Assembly (NCBI GenBank): GCA_029863585.1 | Contig: JAOTVC010000007.1 | Coordinates: 1 to 41,962 of the forward strand | Source of the DNA: Alphaproteobacteria bacterium | GTDB lineage: Bacteria; Pseudomonadota; Alphaproteobacteria; SMXQ01 | Direction of reading: 5' to 3' | DNA: 41,962 bases | Shown: in pieces, positions 34,104 to 41,520 of the stretch | How the letters are laid out: every line of letters begins with the position of its first letter | Numbering within the stretch: position 1 is the first letter of the stretch | Program-made: the position numbers and the translations under genes | The notes under the pieces: model-generated | The model's database searches: none | The model's input: only the letters and a program-made list of their open reading frames with translations | Told to the model about the DNA's origin: nothing

Positions 34104-34246
34104 GATCTCCCTCCTTCTTGCGCGCCACCCCAGGTCTAATCCCGTTGGGCACGATCATACCTCAATGAGTGTCAAACCAAAGGATGATCGATGCCACCCC
34201 AATGATACCTCAAAAAAGACGCGGGCCACAGCCGCGGCTGGCGCGA

Positions 34247-34714
34247 TTACGCGCCGCTCTTTCCGCTTGCGCCCCTTTCGTCCAGATAGTCCGAGAAATT
34301 CGAGAAGAACTGCCCGGCCAGCTTCTTGGCCGTCGAATCGATCAGCCGCTGGCCGATTTGGGCCAGCTTGCCGCCCACGGTGGCGTGGGCGGTATAGCTG
34401 ATCACGGTTTCCTCGCCGTCCTCGGCCAGCGTCACCTTGGCCTCGCCTTTGCCGAAACCGGCGACGCCGCCGACCCCCTGTCCGCTCAGGGTATAGCCAT
34501 TCGGCGCGTCGATGTCGCTCAGCGTCACCTCGCCGGTAAACCGGGCCTTGACCGGCCCGATGGCAAGACGCACCTTGGCGGAGAATTCGGTGTCGGATTT
34601 CTTTTCCACCTCTTCGCAGCCCGGAATCGAGGCTTTCAGGGCCTCGACATCGTTCAGGGCTTCCCAAACCACCTGTTTGGGGGCCGCGATCCTCTGTTCG
34701 CCGGTCATATCCAT
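34247..34714 (-). CDS. coxG: CoxG family protein (CO dehydrogenase subunit G, SRPBCC fold)
   Basis: A protein of 155 residues of the CoxG/SRPBCC family (MTGEQRIAAPKQVVWEALND, LKASIPGCEEVEK, AKVRLAIGPVKARFTGEV). CoxG anchors CO dehydrogenase to the membrane in Oligotropha. Here the C-terminal tail is short and not clearly hydrophobic, so a soluble accessory or assembly role is more likely. The start overlaps the large-subunit stop (TAATG), indicating coupling. Confidence 0.92.
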   Translation of the reverse strand: MDMTGEQRIAAPKQVVWEALNDVEALKASIPGCEEVEKKSDTEFSAKVRLAIGPVKARFTGEVTLSDIDAPNGYTLSGQGVGGVAGFGKGEAKVTLAEDGEETVISYTAHATVGGKLAQIGQRLIDSTAKKLAGQFFSNFSDYLDERGASGKSGA

Positions 34715-37071
34715 TAGGCGGATGCTCCTTCGCTTTCGGTATTATGAATGGCATGCCAAATATTATTGGGCGTCAGCGGCATGTCCAGGTGTTTCACGCC
34801 CAGCGGTTCGAGGGCATTCAGGACCGCGTTGACGAAAGCCGGCGGCGCGCCGCAGCAGCCCGCCTCGCCTGCGCCTTTGACCCCCAGTTCGTTATTGGTG
34901 GACGGGATCGGATTGAACGCCGCTTTGATATCTGAAAGGTGCTTCGCCCGGGGCATGCCGTAATCCATGAAGGAACCGGTCAGAAGCTGGCCGGTCTCCT
35001 CGTCATAGACCAAATGTTCGGTCAGGGCCTGGCCGATCCCTTGGGCGACGCCACCATGGACCTGTCCGTGGACGATCAGCGGGTTCAAAACGGTGCCGCA
35101 ATCGTCGGCCGCGGAGTAGGCGAGAAGTTCGATGTCTCCGGTATCCGGATCGACCTCCACCTCGCAGATGTGGCAGCCGTTGGGGTAGCTCTGATCGTCG
35201 CGGCCGCCGTCCCGCGTGTAGTGATAGGTCTCGTCCAGACCGGGTTCCAGCCCGTCGGGCAGCCGGGCCGGGTCGTAGGCGGCGCGCGCCACCTCCTGCA
35301 TGGTGACGGAGCCCACCTTGGCCTTGAAGTCGCCGTCTTCGAAGGTGACGTCGTCGGCTTCCGCCTGCAGCAGGTGCGCGGCGATCTTCTTGCCCTTTTC
35401 GATGATGATGTCGCTGGCCCGGATGATCGCGACCCCGCCCATCTGCGAGGACCTCGATCCGTAGGTGCCGGATGCGCCCTCGGGCGCGGTATCGGTGTCG
35501 CCCTGGATCAGGTTGATCGATTCAAAGGGGACTCCCAGCTTGTCGCTGAGGATCTGGGAATAGACCGTGGCGTGACCCTGGCCGTGGGAATAGGTGCCGC
35601 AATAGATATTGACCGAGCCGTCTTCCTCGAAACGCACGCGCATGATTTCCTCGGGTCGCCCGCCGGCACCTTCCACGAAGGAAGCGAGGCCGATGCCGCG
35701 CAACTTGCCGCGGGCCTCGGAATCGGCGCGCCGGGCCGCGAAATTCTCCCAGTCTGCGTCCTTGAGGGCCATGTCCATGCAGGCGGCAAAATCGCCGCAG
35801 TCGACCTTCATGCCCATCTGCGTGGTGTAAGGGAAATCGGTGATGAAATTGCGCCGCCGCAGTTCCCGCGAATCGATGCCGAACTCCTTGGCGGCCTTTT
35901 CCATCAGACGCTCGACGATGTAATTGGCCTCGGGCCGGCCGGCGCCGCGATAGGTATCGGTGGAGACCGTGTTGGTCATCATGTTCCGGCATGAGTAATA
36001 GAGCACCGGTATGTCGTAGCAACCGCCCAGGATGCGGCCGCCGCCGTCGATCGCGAGGCGCGCCCCGTTCTCCGTGACCCAGGCCCCGATATTTACGTAT
36101 GTTTCAAGGCGGTAGCCGAGAATTTTCCCGTTTTCATCAAACGCCAGCGCTGCCGAATTCACCTGGTCCCGGCCATGCAGGTCGGACACCATGGTTTCCG
36201 AGCGGTCGCCCAGCCACTTCACCGTGCGGCGGAGCTTCTTGGCCGCGTAGCAGATGGCGATGATCTCGGGATAGATCTTCGACCGGGTGCCGAACCCGCC
36301 GCCCGTGTTGTCGGAAATCTGGCGCACCTTGTCCCCGTCGCCGCCGAACAGCAGGTCGGCGACGGCGCCCTGGACCCGGCGTCCGCCTTGGAACGGGGCA
36401 TAGATCGTCATGCGTCCGGTTTCCTGGTTGATCTCCGCGGTGCAGCATTTGGGCTCCATCGGCACCGGCACCACCCGGTTGTTGGTGAGCTCGATGGTGA
36501 CGATCTTGTGCGCCTTGGCGGCGACGGCTTCGTAGGCGTCGGGAGTGTCGTTCTCCCAGTGCAGGGCGCAGTTGTCGGGCTTTTCGTCATGGACCGCCGC
36601 GGCGCCCTCCGTCGCGGCTTGCAGGGCGGTGACCACGGGGGGAAGCTGTTCCACGTCGAGACCGATCAGCTCCATCGCATCCCGCGCCTGATAGGCGGTT
36701 TCCGCGACCACCACGGCGACCGGCTCGCCGGCGTAGCGCACCTTGTCGGTGGGCAGGGCCAGGCGCTGGGTCTTGAAAATGGGGGTGCCGTCCAATGCGG
36801 TCAGCGGAATGTCGGTTTCGACGCGGCCGACGCCATCGGTCGCCATGTCCGCGCCGGTGAAGACGCCCAGTACCCCGGGCGCCGCCTTGGCGGCTTCCGT
36901 ATCGATTTCGCTGATGCGTCCATGGGCATAGGGCGAGCGCAGGAAGGCGAGGTAAGCCTGGCCTTCGAAGTTGAAATCGTCGGTGTATCGGCCGCCGCCG
37001 ATCAACAGGCGCTGATCCTCCTTCCGGCGTACCGGTTGTCCCACTCCGAACTTTTCCGTGAATGCTTCCAT
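34714..37071 (-). CDS. xanthine dehydrogenase/CO-dehydrogenase family large (Mo) subunit, form II type
   Basis: A molybdopterin subunit of 785 residues. GVGQPVRRKEDQRLLIGGGR opens the aldehyde-oxidase a/b hammerhead domain, followed by the Mo-cofactor domain. The active-site loop reads YRGAGR (residues 374-379), the form II signature, not the AYRCSFR loop whose Cys carries the Cu-S-Mo site of true CO dehydrogenase. The catalytic Glu of GAGEAGC is at about 736. It is thus probably a hydroxylase of an aldehyde, purine or other N-heterocycle rather than a CO oxidiser. First gene of the set; the order large-CoxG-small-medium differs from the classical M-S-L. Confidence 0.92.
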   Translation of the reverse strand: MEAFTEKFGVGQPVRRKEDQRLLIGGGRYTDDFNFEGQAYLAFLRSPYAHGRISEIDTEAAKAAPGVLGVFTGADMATDGVGRVETDIPLTALDGTPIFKTQRLALPTDKVRYAGEPVAVVVAETAYQARDAMELIGLDVEQLPPVVTALQAATEGAAAVHDEKPDNCALHWENDTPDAYEAVAAKAHKIVTIELTNNRVVPVPMEPKCCTAEINQETGRMTIYAPFQGGRRVQGAVADLLFGGDGDKVRQISDNTGGGFGTRSKIYPEIIAICYAAKKLRRTVKWLGDRSETMVSDLHGRDQVNSAALAFDENGKILGYRLETYVNIGAWVTENGARLAIDGGGRILGGCYDIPVLYYSCRNMMTNTVSTDTYRGAGRPEANYIVERLMEKAAKEFGIDSRELRRRNFITDFPYTTQMGMKVDCGDFAACMDMALKDADWENFAARRADSEARGKLRGIGLASFVEGAGGRPEEIMRVRFEEDGSVNIYCGTYSHGQGHATVYSQILSDKLGVPFESINLIQGDTDTAPEGASGTYGSRSSQMGGVAIIRASDIIIEKGKKIAAHLLQAEADDVTFEDGDFKAKVGSVTMQEVARAAYDPARLPDGLEPGLDETYHYTRDGGRDDQSYPNGCHICEVEVDPDTGDIELLAYSAADDCGTVLNPLIVHGQVHGGVAQGIGQALTEHLVYDEETGQLLTGSFMDYGMPRAKHLSDIKAAFNPIPSTNNELGVKGAGEAGCCGAPPAFVNAVLNALEPLGVKHLDMPLTPNNIWHAIHNTESEGASA

Positions 37072-37408
37072 GCGTCCTCAAACCGTCCTTCCGGTGATAT
37101 CAGACCATCCTCAGGTTATTGGGCATATCCCATCCGGACGGGCCGCCGCCGGGCGCAGAGGCGGGCCGATCGACCGGCTGGGTTGCCGTCATTTGACAGC
37201 ACCGGGAACGTGACACGGTGCCGAACGGGTCGGGGCGGATACTATCGAGTTTGGCGGCCAAGGTGGAGCAAAAATTGCGACTGATCCGCAACTAATTCCG
37301 CGCGCGCCCTGGCACGTCTTTGCCGTTTTCCCGGCCCGCCCCACCGGTTAAGATGGCAAATCAAGCGCAAGCGAAGGGGCACGCCGGCCGCGGCCCGGGA
37401 GGATAACA
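37072..37408. promoter_or_regulatory. divergent intergenic region, no gene seen
   Basis: 337 bases separate the divergent Mo hydroxylase set and amidohydrolase paralog 4. No protein-like frame, hairpin or clear promoter hexamer pair is visible. Promoters for both sides must lie here or close by. Confidence 0.3.
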
Positions 37409-38458
37409 ATGACCGTCATCGATGCCGATGCCCATGTGATCGAAAACGACAAGACCTGGAGCTATCTGGCCGCGGAAGACAGGGGTTATGCGCCGATGAT
37501 CCTGGAACAGATCAGCGGCGCCCAACGCCAGACCAATCGCGGCGGCGTATCCAAGCAGTGGTGGGCTTTCGGCACCAACATCCAGCCGTCGGACAGCAAC
37601 GTCAATTTCGATGACCTGCCCGCGGAATCCCGGGAGATGGCCGACGTCAAGCGCCGCATCGATCACATGGACCAACTCGGCATCGATGTGCAGGTGCTCT
37701 ACACCACCATCTTCCTGTCGCCCTGCGCTCCCGACGCGGCAGCGGAACTGGCGCTCTATCACTCCTACAACCAGTGGCTCGCCGATATCTGGAAGCAGGC
37801 GCCCGACCGGCTCTACTGGGCCTGCATGGTGCCGCTGAATTCCATGCACCGGATTCGCGAGGAGCTCGAATTCTGCAAGGAAAACGGTGCGGTGTCGGTC
37901 TTCGTCCGGCCCTATGAATGCGACCGTCAGTCCTTCGAATCCTATTTCTTCCCGCTCTATGAGCACGCTCAGGAGCTCGACCTCGCCATCACCTTCCATG
38001 CCGGCAACGGCTCCGTCACCAACAACAAGTTCCTCGAGCCCCACAACTATGCCCGCTTCAAGTGCTCCATGGCGTCGAGCTTCCACGGCCTCTTGGAGTT
38101 CGAGGTGCCCAAGCGCTTCCCGGACCTGCGCTGGGGCTTCATCGAGGCGAGCGCGAGCTGGCTGCCCCATGCCCTGATCGATGCGGACAAGCGCCTCAAG
38201 CGCAAGGGCCGGCGGCTCGATTCGGATCCGCTCGGCGCCAACAACATCTATGTCACCATCGAAGTGACCGACGACGTCCCTTACATCATCAAGCGGGTGG
38301 GCGACGACAACCTGGTGGTGGGGACGGATTACGGCCATACCGACACCTCGGCCGAGATCGAGGCGCTGCGCATTCTGCGTGAAAGCGGCGAAGTGCCGGC
38401 GGCAAGCATCGACAAGATCCTCGGCCCCAATTCGACGCGCCTCTACGGACTGAATTAG
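37409..38458 (+). CDS. amidohydrolase family 2 (ACMSD-like) protein, paralog 4
   Basis: A protein of 349 residues collinear with the three paralogs at 20.4-23.6 kb: MTVIDADAHVIENDKTWSYL, LAITFHAGNGSVTNNK, RWGFIEASASWLPHAL and GTDYGHTDTSAEI. It lies 14 kb away from them and divergent from the Mo hydroxylase set, so its substrate may be a product of that hydroxylase. GGGAGGAT lies 5 bases before the ATG. Confidence 0.9.
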   Translation: MTVIDADAHVIENDKTWSYLAAEDRGYAPMILEQISGAQRQTNRGGVSKQWWAFGTNIQPSDSNVNFDDLPAESREMADVKRRIDHMDQLGIDVQVLYTTIFLSPCAPDAAAELALYHSYNQWLADIWKQAPDRLYWACMVPLNSMHRIREELEFCKENGAVSVFVRPYECDRQSFESYFFPLYEHAQELDLAITFHAGNGSVTNNKFLEPHNYARFKCSMASSFHGLLEFEVPKRFPDLRWGFIEASASWLPHALIDADKRLKRKGRRLDSDPLGANNIYVTIEVTDDVPYIIKRVGDDNLVVGTDYGHTDTSAEIEALRILRESGEVPAASIDKILGPNSTRLYGLN

Positions 38459-38483
38459 CCTGGACCGTGCGTTTGGGCCTCTC

Positions 38484-38600
38484 CCTTCGACAGGCTCAGG
38501 GTGAGGCCCTTTATGTTCAGAGGAGGCATTGTGTTGAGGGCGGCCTTCTTTTGAACCCTCTTGTTGTGACGCCTCATGCCGAGCCTGTCGACGTATGAGG
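38484..38600. repeat. REP-like inverted repeat pair
   Basis: CTTCGACAGGCTCAGGGTGAG (38485-38505) and, inverted, the segment 38572-38593 match at about 18 of 22 positions around the core TCGACAGGCTC. The second unit is itself bounded by CCTCAT and ATGAGG (to 38600). This core is a common intergenic repeat in Alphaproteobacteria. It follows amidohydrolase paralog 4. Confidence 0.65.
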
Positions 38601-38657
38601 ATCCGGACTCCAATTGCTCAGGATGGGGTCCGCCATATTGAGCAATGATGGAAATGC

Positions 38658-38685
38658 AAAGGGCGGCCTCCGGGCCGCCCTTTTT
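38658..38685. terminator. rho-independent terminator, bidirectional
   Basis: The stem AAAGGGCGGCC / GGCCGCCCTTT (arms 38658-38668 and 38673-38683) has a TCCG loop and a T5 run. A-rich bases on the left give a weaker U-tract on the other strand. It lies between convergent paralog 4 and the VOC gene and can serve both. Confidence 0.88.
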
Positions 38686-38716
38686 CTAAATCCCCTTCGC
38701 GGGGATGCGCCGCCAC

Positions 38717-39103
38717 TCAGTCCTTGTCGGAATCGTGAAGTTCCAGGACGTTGCGGTCGGGATCGTGAAAATACAGGCTGCGCCCGGTGAAGGTCGCGTC
38801 GCCGTGGCGTTCCTCGTCCTTGATGATGCGCACGCCCTTGTCCTTGAGAAACTTGGCGGCGCGGTCGTATTCGTCGGGATCGACGTAGAATGCGGTGTGG
38901 ATGTCGTGTTTGTCGCCCTTGTTGGGGTCGATCGGGTTCTCCGATTTGGTCAGAACAAAATAGTCGTCCTGGCAACTCACGAACACCATGTGCGGGTTTT
39001 CGCGCTCGAACTTGAAGCCGAGCGTGTTGACGTAGAAATCCTTGGACCGTTGCAGGTCGGATACGGGAATGGTGAAATGGGTCAGGCCCTTCATGTTGAT
39101 CAT
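38717..39103 (-). CDS. VOC family protein (glyoxalase/bleomycin-resistance type)
   Basis: A single-module VOC protein of 128 residues: MKGLTHFTIPVSDLQRSKDFY (His9 as first ligand), a central HDIHTAFYVDPDEYD, and SLYFHDPDRNVLELHD with the terminal Glu ligand. Such proteins are metal-dependent lyases, dioxygenases or drug-binding proteins. ATG 39103 has AGGGGAG about 6 bases upstream; upstream in-frame sequence is not family-like. It is not similar in layout to the longer VOC protein at 11483. Confidence 0.9.
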   Translation of the reverse strand: MINMKGLTHFTIPVSDLQRSKDFYVNTLGFKFERENPHMVFVSCQDDYFVLTKSENPIDPNKGDKHDIHTAFYVDPDEYDRAAKFLKDKGVRIIKDEERHGDATFTGRSLYFHDPDRNVLELHDSDKD

Positions 39104-39182
39104 GGCATTCTCCCCTTGATGATGTGCGCGATTATAGAGGCGGGCTGCGGCCCTGGCCAAGCCCATCTTGAGGCGGCGGCCG

Positions 39183-39527
39183 GTGCTTGAACCGCGCCTC
39201 AAGCCGGGCATCTGGGTCAAGGCCCAGCTGCGGCTCTGCGACCGGGCGGGTATCGCCCTGACGGTCCTGCGCCGGGGCGACGCCGACGGCGGCGCGGTGG
39301 TGCTCAAGCTGTTGAAGCCCGATGGGCGGGCCGATCTCCTGTCCCAGACCACCGGCCCCACCGGGGCCCGCGCTTGGATGCGTCCGCTGGGTCCCGATCC
39401 GGTCTCGGAGGCCGATGCGGACGCTTATATCGCGCGCCAGGGGGATTTCGACCCCGATATCTGGGTGTTGGAAGTCCTCGACCCCCACGGCGCCTATGAG
39501 ATCGACGGCGCGGTCCTGGAAGACTGA
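39183..39527 (+). CDS. DUF1491 family protein
   Basis: A protein of 114 residues with the DUF1491 pattern: PRLKPGIWVKAQLRLCDRAG, VLRRGDADGGAVVLKL, ARAWMRPLG, ADAYIARQGDFDPDIWVLEV. The family is small, soluble and largely confined to Alphaproteobacteria; its function is unknown. GTG 39183 gives the family-typical start (MLEPRLKPG); a TTG at 39168 is possible. It is divergent from the VOC gene. Confidence 0.87.
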   Translation: MLEPRLKPGIWVKAQLRLCDRAGIALTVLRRGDADGGAVVLKLLKPDGRADLLSQTTGPTGARAWMRPLGPDPVSEADADAYIARQGDFDPDIWVLEVLDPHGAYEIDGAVLED

Positions 39528-39544
39528 GGCTCTCCGGTCCGGTT

Positions 39545-39571
39545 TTGACAGGCCGCCATCTCTGGTATACT
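39545..39571 (+). promoter_or_regulatory. sigma-70-type promoter
   Basis: TTGACA (39545-39550) and TATACT (39566-39571), the latter preceded by TGG to make an extended -10. The spacer is 15 bases, shorter than usual, but the extended -10 compensates. It drives the cupin gene at 39616, giving a leader of about 40 bases. Confidence 0.7.
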
Positions 39572-39615
39572 GACCCTAAAGATCAAGCCGAGGAAAACGC
39601 CAAAGGAGAATTTCC

Positions 39616-40092
39616 ATGAGTGCAACCGCTGAAAGAGACGGCGTCACCGAACAGGACCACCTGGATGCCGAAGCCAATTTCGTCAAGTTCAGCTACAAGA
39701 AGCCGGAAGGCTTCGACCGTAAGAAGGTGTCCGTCCGCCTGGGCCAGACCGATATCGTCCGCGCCCAGGTCCAGGTGATCAAAGAGGGCGGGGAAAACAA
39801 CCTGCATTACCACACCAAGGTCGACGGCATGTTCACGGTTCTCTCGGGGCGCATCCGCTTCTACGGCCCGGGCGACGAGGTGATCGCCGAATGCGGTCCG
39901 ATGGAAGGCATCATCGTCCCGCGCAACGCGCGCTACTGGTTCGACAATGTCGGCGAGGGCGATGCCGAGGTGCTGCTGGTCCAGGGCTTCCACGAAGCCG
40001 GCGCGCCGATGTCGGGCCGCACCAATTCAGAGCCGCCCAAGCTGGCCGACGCCGGCACCATGACGGGCGGGTATTCGGCCGTCGTGAAGTAG
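39616..40092 (+). CDS. cupin domain protein
   Basis: A protein of 158 residues with one cupin_2 barrel. Motif 1 is GGENNLHYHTKVDGMFTVLSG with the HxH and Glu/Asp metal site; motif 2 is IIVPRNARYWFDNVGEG. The C-terminal ~40 residues are Gly/Ser/Pro-rich. It could be a dioxygenase, isomerase or sugar-binding protein. It has its own strong promoter and AAGGAG upstream of the ATG. Confidence 0.9.
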   Translation: MSATAERDGVTEQDHLDAEANFVKFSYKKPEGFDRKKVSVRLGQTDIVRAQVQVIKEGGENNLHYHTKVDGMFTVLSGRIRFYGPGDEVIAECGPMEGIIVPRNARYWFDNVGEGDAEVLLVQGFHEAGAPMSGRTNSEPPKLADAGTMTGGYSAVVK

Positions 40093-40190
40093 GGGGTTTC
40101 CCCTGGGCGCCCCGGCGCCATCGGGTTTAGCCGCGGGCCGGGGGAACTCAGCCCGCGGTTTCCTTTTGCCGGGTGTGGACGGGACTGGGG

Positions 40191-40232
40191 CTTGTTAACC
40201 TGATCTCCGCTTATAGCCAAAAGCGGAGATCA
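40191..40232. repeat. palindromic repeat, copy A
   Basis: CTTGTTAACC is followed by perfect 12-base arms TGATCTCCGCTT (40201-40212) and AAGCGGAGATCA (40221-40232) around ATAGCCAA. A related unit in the same orientation is at 41838-41879. Confidence 0.7.
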
Positions 40233-40240
40233 AGACCCCG

Positions 40241-40369
40241 AAAAAATTCGCTTCCGTTCACGCTTCGATCTACAACGACGTCAACCTCGACCGCCACCTC
40301 ATCAACCGAGACGATTTCAAAAGGAACCGCCCTGCTGCGCTGGCCGAGTGGCTTCAGCCCGCGGCATGA
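40241..40369 (+). pseudogene. transposase C-terminal remnant
   Basis: A 42-codon open frame ending in TGA reads like the end of a DDE transposase: KKFASVHASIYNDVN, then DRHLINRDDFKRNR, then AALAEW. The frame is closed upstream by TAG at 40214, inside palindromic repeat A, so the rest of the gene is gone. Family assignment (IS6-like or related) is from memory of such C-termini and uncertain. Confidence 0.55.
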
Positions 40370-40455
40370 TGGCTGCGTGACACGGCATTCGGAGACGCGC
40401 TCGTTTTGGACGGGCAGCACCTCAGGTCATTTTTCCTTCTTCTTCTTTTTCTTTT

Positions 40456-41520
40456 TCACCCGCTCGAGCTTGCCCTGAGGCACGACCAATCTGCGGAGCT
40501 CGGCCTTGATAGGTTCCCCGGAGCCGCGAAGGATTGGTTGATGATCTCGGTCAGTTTCTCGGGCTTGATCGGTGCTACCAGCAAGCGTCCCTTCTTGGCA
40601 TCCGCCAGATATCTTGGGTCTTTGTACGTGTCCCAAAACGCCTTGCGCAGCGTAGCGACCCTTTCCTTCGGCACGCCGGGCGGCGCATAGACCGGGTAGC
40701 CCATATCGAACTTGGCCATCGCGAGCTTCAAGAGCTCCTTCTTGTGCGGGTCCTTAACCAGGTCGAGCAGGAGCGGCACGCTCTTCGGCACGGTCGGATC
40801 GTGTTCCAGGCCCTGCTGGTAGAGGACTCGAACCAGCTTCTTCTCGAGCCAATCGGGATGGCGATTTGTCAAAGCGGACCAGGGTGTGGCCCGGCCTTGT
40901 ATCTCCCCGCGCAAGATGGCGAGGTCCGTGTCGCCGCCGCTCTTATAGCCAAGGATGATCTTGTATTTGAAACCGAGCAGGTTCTTGAGGAAGATGGCGT
41001 CCACGGTCGCGGAGCTGGCGATGCCCGAAGCGCCCACGATCAACTCGTTCGTATAGAGATCCTTCCACGTTTTGACCTTCGACGTGTGCCACGCCACCGC
41101 GACATTGACGAACCGCACGGGGCTGGCAATCCAAGCAAACTTCGTCGGATCGAACTTGACGTTCTTGCCGGGGCCGGTTGTGCCGTAATAAAGCGGTGCG
41201 AACGCCACCGACATCAGTGATCCGCCGAGCGCGGTGCCGTCCTTGGGCGCTCGGTTGTAAACGTAGTTCATCCCCACGAGGCCGCCTGCGCCGGTCATAT
41301 TCTTCGCGATGACGTTGGGATGGCCGGGCAGATGGCTCGCCAGATACCTGGTGGCGAGTCTGTTCATCAGATTGACCGTGCCGCCGGTGCCGCTCGTGAT
41401 GTAGAGCGTGACGCGCTTGCCCTGGTAAAACGGTTCAGCCGCCCGGACGGCGCTTGGCTGCAAGGCAGCGAGGGTCAACACCGCCGCTGAAATCACCATA
41501 AGAGTATCGTTTCTCGACAT
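40456..41520 (-). CDS. TTT (Bug/TctC-family) solute-binding protein, probable 3' frameshift
   Basis: A periplasmic binding protein of 354 residues as read. The signal peptide ends VRA-AE (residue ~28). Then come VTLYITSGTGGTVNLMNRLA, VIAKNMTGAGGLVGMNYVY and a family-typical end PIKPEKLTEIINQSF. After FAAPG the frame turns into Ser-rich nonsense. A one-base shift in the C4 run at 40516-40519 restores EPIKAELRRLVVPQGKLERV and a poly-Lys tail ending at 40427. So the gene probably ended at 40427 and is either frameshifted or miscalled there. It lacks the C-terminal module of the other TTT receptors, and no TctA permease is next to it. GGGAGG precedes the ATG. Confidence 0.85.
   Translation of the reverse strand: MSRNDTLMVISAAVLTLAALQPSAVRAAEPFYQGKRVTLYITSGTGGTVNLMNRLATRYLASHLPGHPNVIAKNMTGAGGLVGMNYVYNRAPKDGTALGGSLMSVAFAPLYYGTTGPGKNVKFDPTKFAWIASPVRFVNVAVAWHTSKVKTWKDLYTNELIVGASGIASSATVDAIFLKNLLGFKYKIILGYKSGGDTDLAILRGEIQGRATPWSALTNRHPDWLEKKLVRVLYQQGLEHDPTVPKSVPLLLDLVKDPHKKELLKLAMAKFDMGYPVYAPPGVPKERVATLRKAFWDTYKDPRYLADAKKGRLLVAPIKPEKLTEIINQSFAAPGNLSRPSSADWSCLRASSSG

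Noticed and set aside
32769-34139. 456-codon plus-strand frame across the medium and small Mo-hydroxylase subunits
   Set aside because: Covers two genes with complete cofactor motifs on the other strand; it has no family features of its own.
34714-37071. True aerobic CO dehydrogenase large subunit
   Set aside because: The active-site loop is YRGAGR, not the Cys-containing loop of form I enzymes, so CO oxidation is not supported.
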